Below, piece by piece: positions 59,805-64,000 of a stretch of DNA of 64,000 nucleotides. The position numbers and the translations under genes are program-made. Numbering within the stretch: the stretch's first letter is position 1; every line of letters starts with the position of its first letter. The notes under the pieces were generated by a model, which saw only the letters and a program-made list of their open reading frames with translations, was not told where the DNA came from and made no database searches. Source of the DNA: an uncultured Faecalibacterium sp. (GTDB lineage: Bacteria > Bacillota > Clostridia > Oscillospirales > Ruminococcaceae); the NCBI GenBank assembly GCA_934524985.1, contig CAKSYT010000008.1, forward strand, positions 1-64,000. The letters are read 5' to 3'.

Positions 59805-61726
59805 ACTTCTTCGCTGTGATCCTCAATGGGTGCGGTGGCACCGCCGTGGGCGTCCATATACTCCTCAAAGCTGGTGTACTTCTGCTGGGGCGGGCGGCGG
59901 CTGATGAGCATCAGCCCCGGGTCCTCGTCCCGGGCGGCGGCATTGCGGCCGCGGCGGGCAGGCTCGGCCTTGGGGGCACGGGGTGCGCTGCCGGGGCGGT
60001 TCTGGTTCCCGGCATTGCCGCGCTCGCTGCGGGCAGGGCGGGCGTTATTGCTCTGGGCTGCGGGGCGGGCATTGCGCTGCTCACCCCGGTCGTTGCGGTC
60101 GTTGCGGCGGCTGCCGCTGCGGTTCGCGTTCTGATTATTCTGGGGCTCCTGTGCGCTGCGGATGGCAGGTGCTGCCGGGGCGGCAGGGGTCTTGCGTGCC
60201 GGGCGCAGCGGGGTGGCCTCCGGGGCGCTGACAAAATGGGGGTCAAACTTGGGCTGGGCGTTGCTGCCCCGGGCGGGGGCGGCATTTTCGCGGCGGGCGC
60301 GGGGCGCTGCCGCCTCCTTGGGGGCATTTGCGCCCCGGTTGTTGGCGCGGCGGTCATTGCGGGCCCCGCGCTTTGCGTTGCTGTCTTGCATCAGTGTTTC
60401 CTCTTTTTTCGGTTTTGCAGGCACCGCGTTCTTTGCAGCCTTCGGCTCCTGCTTCGGCGCGGGCGCAGCTGCCTTTGCAGCTTTTGCGGGCGCAGTTTCG
60501 GCCTGTTTTTTCGGCACCTCGGCCGGTTTTTCGGCTTCGGGGCGGGGCTTTTTGCCGCGCACGGGCAGCACCGGACGCACCGGGGCGGGCACGCCGTCCC
60601 ACGGATGGCCGGATACCACCGGGATCTTGCGGCGGTTCAGCTTTTCGATGCCTGCCAAGTACTCCTGTTCCTCCGGGGCGCAGAAGCTGACGGCGGTGCC
60701 GTCCGCACCGGCGCGGGCGGTGCGCCCGATGCGGTGCACATAGGTCTCCGGCACCTCGGGCAGGTCGTAGTTGAACACATGGGAAAGCTCGCTGATATCA
60801 ATGCCGCGTGCGGCGATATCAGTCGCCACCAGTACCCGGGTCTTGCCGGACTTGAAATCCTCCAGCGCGGTGACGCGGGCGGTCTGGCTCTTGTTGCCGT
60901 GGATGGCGGCGGCGGGGATGCCCTGCTTGGTCAGGTCTTTTGCGATCTTATCTGCGCCGTGCTTGGTGCGGCTGAACACCAACGCGTTGACCACCGGCGG
61001 CTGCAAATTTTTGATGAGCCACGGCAGCAAAAGCTTTTTGTTGCCCTTTTCCACATAGTAAAGGCTCTGCTGGATGCGGTCCACGGTGCTGGACACCGGG
61101 TCCACCTTGACAAAGGCGGGGTCGTGCAGGATGCCTGCAGCCAGCTGCTCGATCTCAGCGGGCATGGTGGCGCTGAACATCAGGTTCTGGCGCTGGGCGG
61201 GCAGCTTAGCAATGACCTTTTTCACGTCATGGACAAAGCCCATGTCCAGCATCCGGTCGGCCTCGTCCAGCACGAAAATTTCCAAAGCGGACAGGTCGAT
61301 AAAGCCCTGCCCGATCAGGTCATTCAGCCGTCCCGGGCAGGCGATGAGGATGTCCACGCCCTTTTTCAGCGCTTCCACCTGCGGAGCCTGTCCCACGCCG
61401 CCAAAGATGACGGTGCTGCGCAGTTTCAGGTACTTGCCGTAGGCTTCGAAGCTTTCGCCGATCTGCAAAGCCAGCTCCCGGGTGGGGGTCAGGATCAGGG
61501 CACGGACGGCGCCCTTACGGCGGGGTGCGTTGGCGGTGAGCCGATCCAGCATGGGCAGCGCAAAAGCCGCCGTCTTGCCGGTGCCGGTCTGGGCGCAGCC
61601 CATCAGATCCCGGCCAGCCAGCACCGGCGGGATGGCCGCTGCCTGAATGGGCGAGGGGGTCTCGTAGCCCGCTTCCTGCACAGCGCGCAGCAGCGGGGCG
61701 GACAGATTCAGTTCTTTAAATGTCAT
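59801..61726 (-). CDS. DEAD-box RNA helicase with long basic/disordered tail
   Basis: A 641-residue ATP-dependent RNA helicase. Core motifs: Q motif (PSPIQ), I AQTGTGKT (45-52), Ia PTRELA, II DEAD (about 153), III SATMP (about 185), V and VI ([20 protein letters not shown]). After about residue 375 comes a tail of about 265 residues rich in Ala, Pro, Lys, Arg and Asn ([24 protein letters not shown]), suited to RNA binding. RhlE/CshA-like; probably acts in ribosome assembly or cold adaptation. Coupled to the methyltransferase. Confidence 0.95.
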   Translation of the reverse strand: MTFKELNLSAPLLRAVQEAGYETPSPIQAAAIPPVLAGRDLMGCAQTGTGKTAAFALPMLDRLTANAPRRKGAVRALILTPTRELALQIGESFEAYGKYLKLRSTVIFGGVGQAPQVEALKKGVDILIACPGRLNDLIGQGFIDLSALEIFVLDEADRMLDMGFVHDVKKVIAKLPAQRQNLMFSATMPAEIEQLAAGILHDPAFVKVDPVSSTVDRIQQSLYYVEKGNKKLLLPWLIKNLQPPVVNALVFSRTKHGADKIAKDLTKQGIPAAAIHGNKSQTARVTALEDFKSGKTRVLVATDIAARGIDISELSHVFNYDLPEVPETYVHRIGRTARAGADGTAVSFCAPEEQEYLAGIEKLNRRKIPVVSGHPWDGVPAPVRPVLPVRGKKPRPEAEKPAEVPKKQAETAPAKAAKAAAPAPKQEPKAAKNAVPAKPKKEETLMQDSNAKRGARNDRRANNRGANAPKEAAAPRARRENAAPARGSNAQPKFDPHFVSAPEATPLRPARKTPAAPAAPAIRSAQEPQNNQNANRSGSRRNDRNDRGEQRNARPAAQSNNARPARSERGNAGNQNRPGSAPRAPKAEPARRGRNAAARDEDPGLMLISRRPPQQKYTSFEEYMDAHGGATAPIEDHSEEV

Positions 61727-61736
61727 GGTTCTCCTA

Positions 61737-63029
61737 TTATTCTGTGATCTTCCGGCACTCGATGTAGTAGCGCTTTTCCTCCGCGTGCCCCATGCTGAAG
61801 GTCTTGCGGGGCAGCACGCCGCCCATCACAACGCCGCGGAACAAATCGCTCTTGGCGAAGGGCGGCATCAAAAACGCCACCGCGCCCTGCTTGCACAAAG
61901 CACGCACAGCCGGTTCGTCATGCACATAGTCCACCTTTGCCTCCGGGTGGCGTGCGATATAATCCGAAATAAAATCGTCGATGGTGCCCACGGTCAGCGG
62001 CTCGGTGGGGTCCTCAAAGCTGAGCACATTGGCCATGTGGGGGCCCGCCAGCGTAAAGGGCTGCTTTTTGCTGCCGCCAAAGCAGCAGCCTGCCATGTTG
62101 GAATCGCTCCATGTGATCAGGCTCAGCAGCACGGTGGCGCAGTCCACGTTGAACAGCACCCGGTGGATGGGCTCGATCTCGATGGCCGGGGAGTGCACGT
62201 TGCACACCTCTGCCAGACACCAGCGGGCGGGATGGTTCTCTGCCTGCTCCGGGGTCAGGGTCTTTTTCAGCTCCTCCCAGCAGGCTTTTGCGGTAGCCAG
62301 CGAGTGGTTGCCGTCGCCCACCGCCAGTGTCAGCGGGTCGCGGCGGGTGGCATCGGGGTATTTCTTGTCGAATTCTTCCTGACTGCCCAGCACGGTCAGT
62401 GCGTTTTCGATCTGCGCGATGAGGGCGGGGTCCTCCACCGCCCAGCCTGCCACATGACCGCCGCCCAGCATCAGCTCGCCCTCGTACACCTTGGGCAGGC
62501 TGTCCTTGTGGGCGGCAATGGGCTCGATGAGGGTGCAGTCCGGGTCATCTGCCAGCATCATGATGTGGGGCGTTTCCAGCGCAGCGCCGGTGCGCACCTT
62601 CATGCGGGGCGGGATGCGGCTTTCCACAGTGCACTCGCTGGGGCGCACCGCGCATTTTTCGCCACGGCGGTAGCTGTAAGCCTCCAAGTCCACACGCCCC
62701 ACAAGGCCCTGCCGCACCCGGCCGCTCTGCTCGGTGCGCTCCACATAGATAAAGCCGTCCACCGCCCGGGTGAGCACGTTCCGGGCATAATCCTGCATGG
62801 TGGCGTGGATCTTTTCCACCCGCGCGTCGGCGTCTCCGTCCTCCAGATACACCTCCGGCAGGATCAGGTTCAGGGTGCTGGGTGCACCCGCTGCGGTCTC
62901 TTCTGCCCGCTGCCAGTAGCTACGGTCGCTGGTGAACTGGTCACAGGCGATGCAGCCCCACTGTTCCAGCGGCACCTGCTCCGAAGGCAGCAGGATGTGT
63001 GCGGGTGCAAAACAGGTAGTCGGTTTCAT
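61737..63029 (-). CDS. DUF1015 family protein
   Basis: A 430-residue cytosolic protein with the DUF1015 hallmark [19 protein letters not shown] (about 242-260) and an N-terminal [31 protein letters not shown]. The family is widespread in Clostridia and often lies near serine/phosphoserine genes, but its reaction is not established as far as I know. It ends 10 bp before the helicase start, so it may share its transcript. Confidence 0.92.
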   Translation of the reverse strand: MKPTTCFAPAHILLPSEQVPLEQWGCIACDQFTSDRSYWQRAEETAAGAPSTLNLILPEVYLEDGDADARVEKIHATMQDYARNVLTRAVDGFIYVERTEQSGRVRQGLVGRVDLEAYSYRRGEKCAVRPSECTVESRIPPRMKVRTGAALETPHIMMLADDPDCTLIEPIAAHKDSLPKVYEGELMLGGGHVAGWAVEDPALIAQIENALTVLGSQEEFDKKYPDATRRDPLTLAVGDGNHSLATAKACWEELKKTLTPEQAENHPARWCLAEVCNVHSPAIEIEPIHRVLFNVDCATVLLSLITWSDSNMAGCCFGGSKKQPFTLAGPHMANVLSFEDPTEPLTVGTIDDFISDYIARHPEAKVDYVHDEPAVRALCKQGAVAFLMPPFAKSDLFRGVVMGGVLPRKTFSMGHAEEKRYYIECRKITE

Positions 63030-63061
63030 AGTGGTTTCCTCCCCTCTCTAAAGGCCGCTTT

Positions 63062-64000
63062 TCAGCGGAATGCTGCGGTGTCGTGCACCACAACGTGCTG
63101 CACACCGGCGTCGGCAGCGGCCTGCTCCAGCGCAGCGCGGCTGTCCGCATCCAGTGCGGTGCTGCTGGTGACCAGCAGGTTCTCCATACCAAGGGACACG
63201 CCGGTGGTGCCAAGGGCATCGGTGGCGGCAGTGCACAGGGCGTCCGGGTAGCTGACCCACAGGGTCACGCTGCCCGCAAAGCGGGTCTGCCATGCGGCGA
63301 TATCGGCCGTCAGCTGGGCGGCGCGTCCCTCCCGGCTCTTGCCGCCGGAAGCGCCGAAGTCCTGCTTACGGGTGATGATGTTGGGGAACTGCACCCCGGT
63401 AAGCACCACCTGCTCGTAGCCCATGCCCTGCACCTCTTCAATAAGGTCGCCGATATACTGCACCGCGCTTGCGGCAAAGGGGTTCATCCACGCCTTGCCG
63501 CCCTTGGCTGCGCTGACGTTATCCAGCCAGAGGCTGTTTCCATCGTAGTGCACGCCCATGCTGCGGTCGGTGTACACCGACACCGGGTCGGTAAAGGCGG
63601 CAAGCTGTGCCGCCGGGATGATGCCCTCCTCCCGCAGGATGGCGGCGATGCTTGCCGCATCCACCGGGTTTTCAGTGATGCTCTGGGCGGCAGCTGCCAC
63701 CCCGGAAGCGTAGTACACCGTGCCAGCGGCGTCCTTCAGGGTGACAAGGGCGTAGTCTGCGCCCTGCTGCTTCAGCTGCCGGGCAGCGGCGCGGATGGCG
63801 GCTTCATCGGTCAGGGCGGTCACGTCCAGCTCTGCCCAGCTGCCGCCGGTAATGGCCTTGCCGTCCAGCGGTTTTTCCTCTTCCGGTTCGGGTTCAGACG
63901 CCGCCTGCGAAGCGGCGGCGCTGCTTGCCGCCGCAGAGGAAGCGGCTGCCTCGGCGCGGGAAGCGCTTTCGGCCTCGAGGTCCCGATCCTTGACCACGGT
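63062..64000 (-). CDS. Putative glycoside hydrolase, DUF4015-like (5' end outside window)
   Basis: The frame is open through the window edge, so the N-terminus is missing. About 310 residues are present: an Ala/Ser/Glu linker (about 1-45), then a TIM-barrel-like domain. ADYALVTLKDAAGTVYYAS, GIIPAAQLAAFTDPVSV, WMNPFAASAVQYIGDLIEEVQGMGYEQVVLTGVQFPN and SVTLWVSYPDAL follow the DUF4015 putative glycosyl hydrolase order. Probably an exported or membrane-anchored protein. It lies 33 bp before the DUF1015 gene. Confidence 0.75.
   Translation of the reverse strand, partial: TVVKDRDLEAESASRAEAAASSAAASSAAASQAASEPEPEEEKPLDGKAITGGSWAELDVTALTDEAAIRAAARQLKQQGADYALVTLKDAAGTVYYASGVAAAAQSITENPVDAASIAAILREEGIIPAAQLAAFTDPVSVYTDRSMGVHYDGNSLWLDNVSAAKGGKAWMNPFAASAVQYIGDLIEEVQGMGYEQVVLTGVQFPNIITRKQDFGASGGKSREGRAAQLTADIAAWQTRFAGSVTLWVSYPDALCTAATDALGTTGVSLGMENLLVTSSTALDADSRAALEQAAADAGVQHVVVHDTAAFR

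Noticed and set aside
1..64000. tRNA, rRNA, tmRNA or complete insertion sequence
   Set aside because: On reading the gaps I saw no cloverleaf with conserved TTCGA arms, no rRNA motifs, and no transposase or integrase coding sequence.

Overview
This window looks like chromosomal DNA of a GC-rich, gut-type Clostridia member, most probably Faecalibacterium (F. prausnitzii complex). The reasons are high GC with strong AGGAGG ribosome-binding sites, a CIRCE-controlled heat-shock operon, an asnS T-box, a Ruminococcaceae-like gene repertoire, many copies of characteristic intergenic repeats, and two tandem small genes whose leaders resemble the N-terminus of the F. prausnitzii anti-inflammatory protein MAM. 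The genus call is inference from content; there is no rRNA in the window.

Layout. Positions 1-5744 (minus) hold most of a giant secreted surface protein with tandem InlB-like B repeats, cut by the window edge. Positions 6041-14273 (minus) carry a complete ornithine-to-arginine route by the acetyl cycle: argG, then argH-argC-argJ-argB-argD-argF, with a strong promoter and putative ARG boxes before argG. Positions 14864-20801 hold a PTS EIIC-like membrane protein, a secreted GH25 muramidase, a DUF4830 protein, an HPr paralogue and enzyme I. Positions 21529-26595 (minus) hold an anti-sigma/ECF-sigma pair with a likely autoregulated promoter, several membrane or secreted proteins including a degenerate M23 protein, and mutY. 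Positions 27287-34900 hold asnS with its T-box, a lipoprotein, and sporulation genes (spoIIP, gpr, spoVAC-AD-AE) around rpsT; spoVT lies further on at 49076. Positions 34979-39233 hold a VanY-type peptidase, a DUF4358 lipoprotein and an MBOAT/DHHW acyltransferase pair.

Positions 39457-40212 hold the most interesting locus: two tandem double-glycine-leader proteins that are paralogues of each other and share a leader with MAM. They have their own promoter, an intervening hairpin and a terminator. They are followed by a nested inverted-repeat site and a lower-GC GNAT/small-protein pair. Positions 41359-46434 hold hrcA-grpE-dnaK-dnaJ with CIRCE. Positions 47079-48665 encode a second secreted repeat protein with an SLH-like end. 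Positions 49776-64000 hold a flavoprotein, a divergent MocR regulator/ECF S-component pair with a 13-bp inverted-repeat operator (the regulator lacks the PLP lysine), an LCP-like protein, Na+/alanine and MATE transporters, a Tat-signal hydrolase, an RlmA-like methyltransferase overlapping a DEAD-box helicase, a DUF1015 protein and a partial DUF4015-like protein.

Most of the longer intergenic gaps are filled by two dispersed repeat families, here called A (CCCTCTCAG...CTGAGAGGG modules) and B (a terminator-bearing module running from CGATTT to GCGGCGCTGCGG). They join in a fixed order, and one apparently full B-A-A'-B' copy spans 20805-21531.
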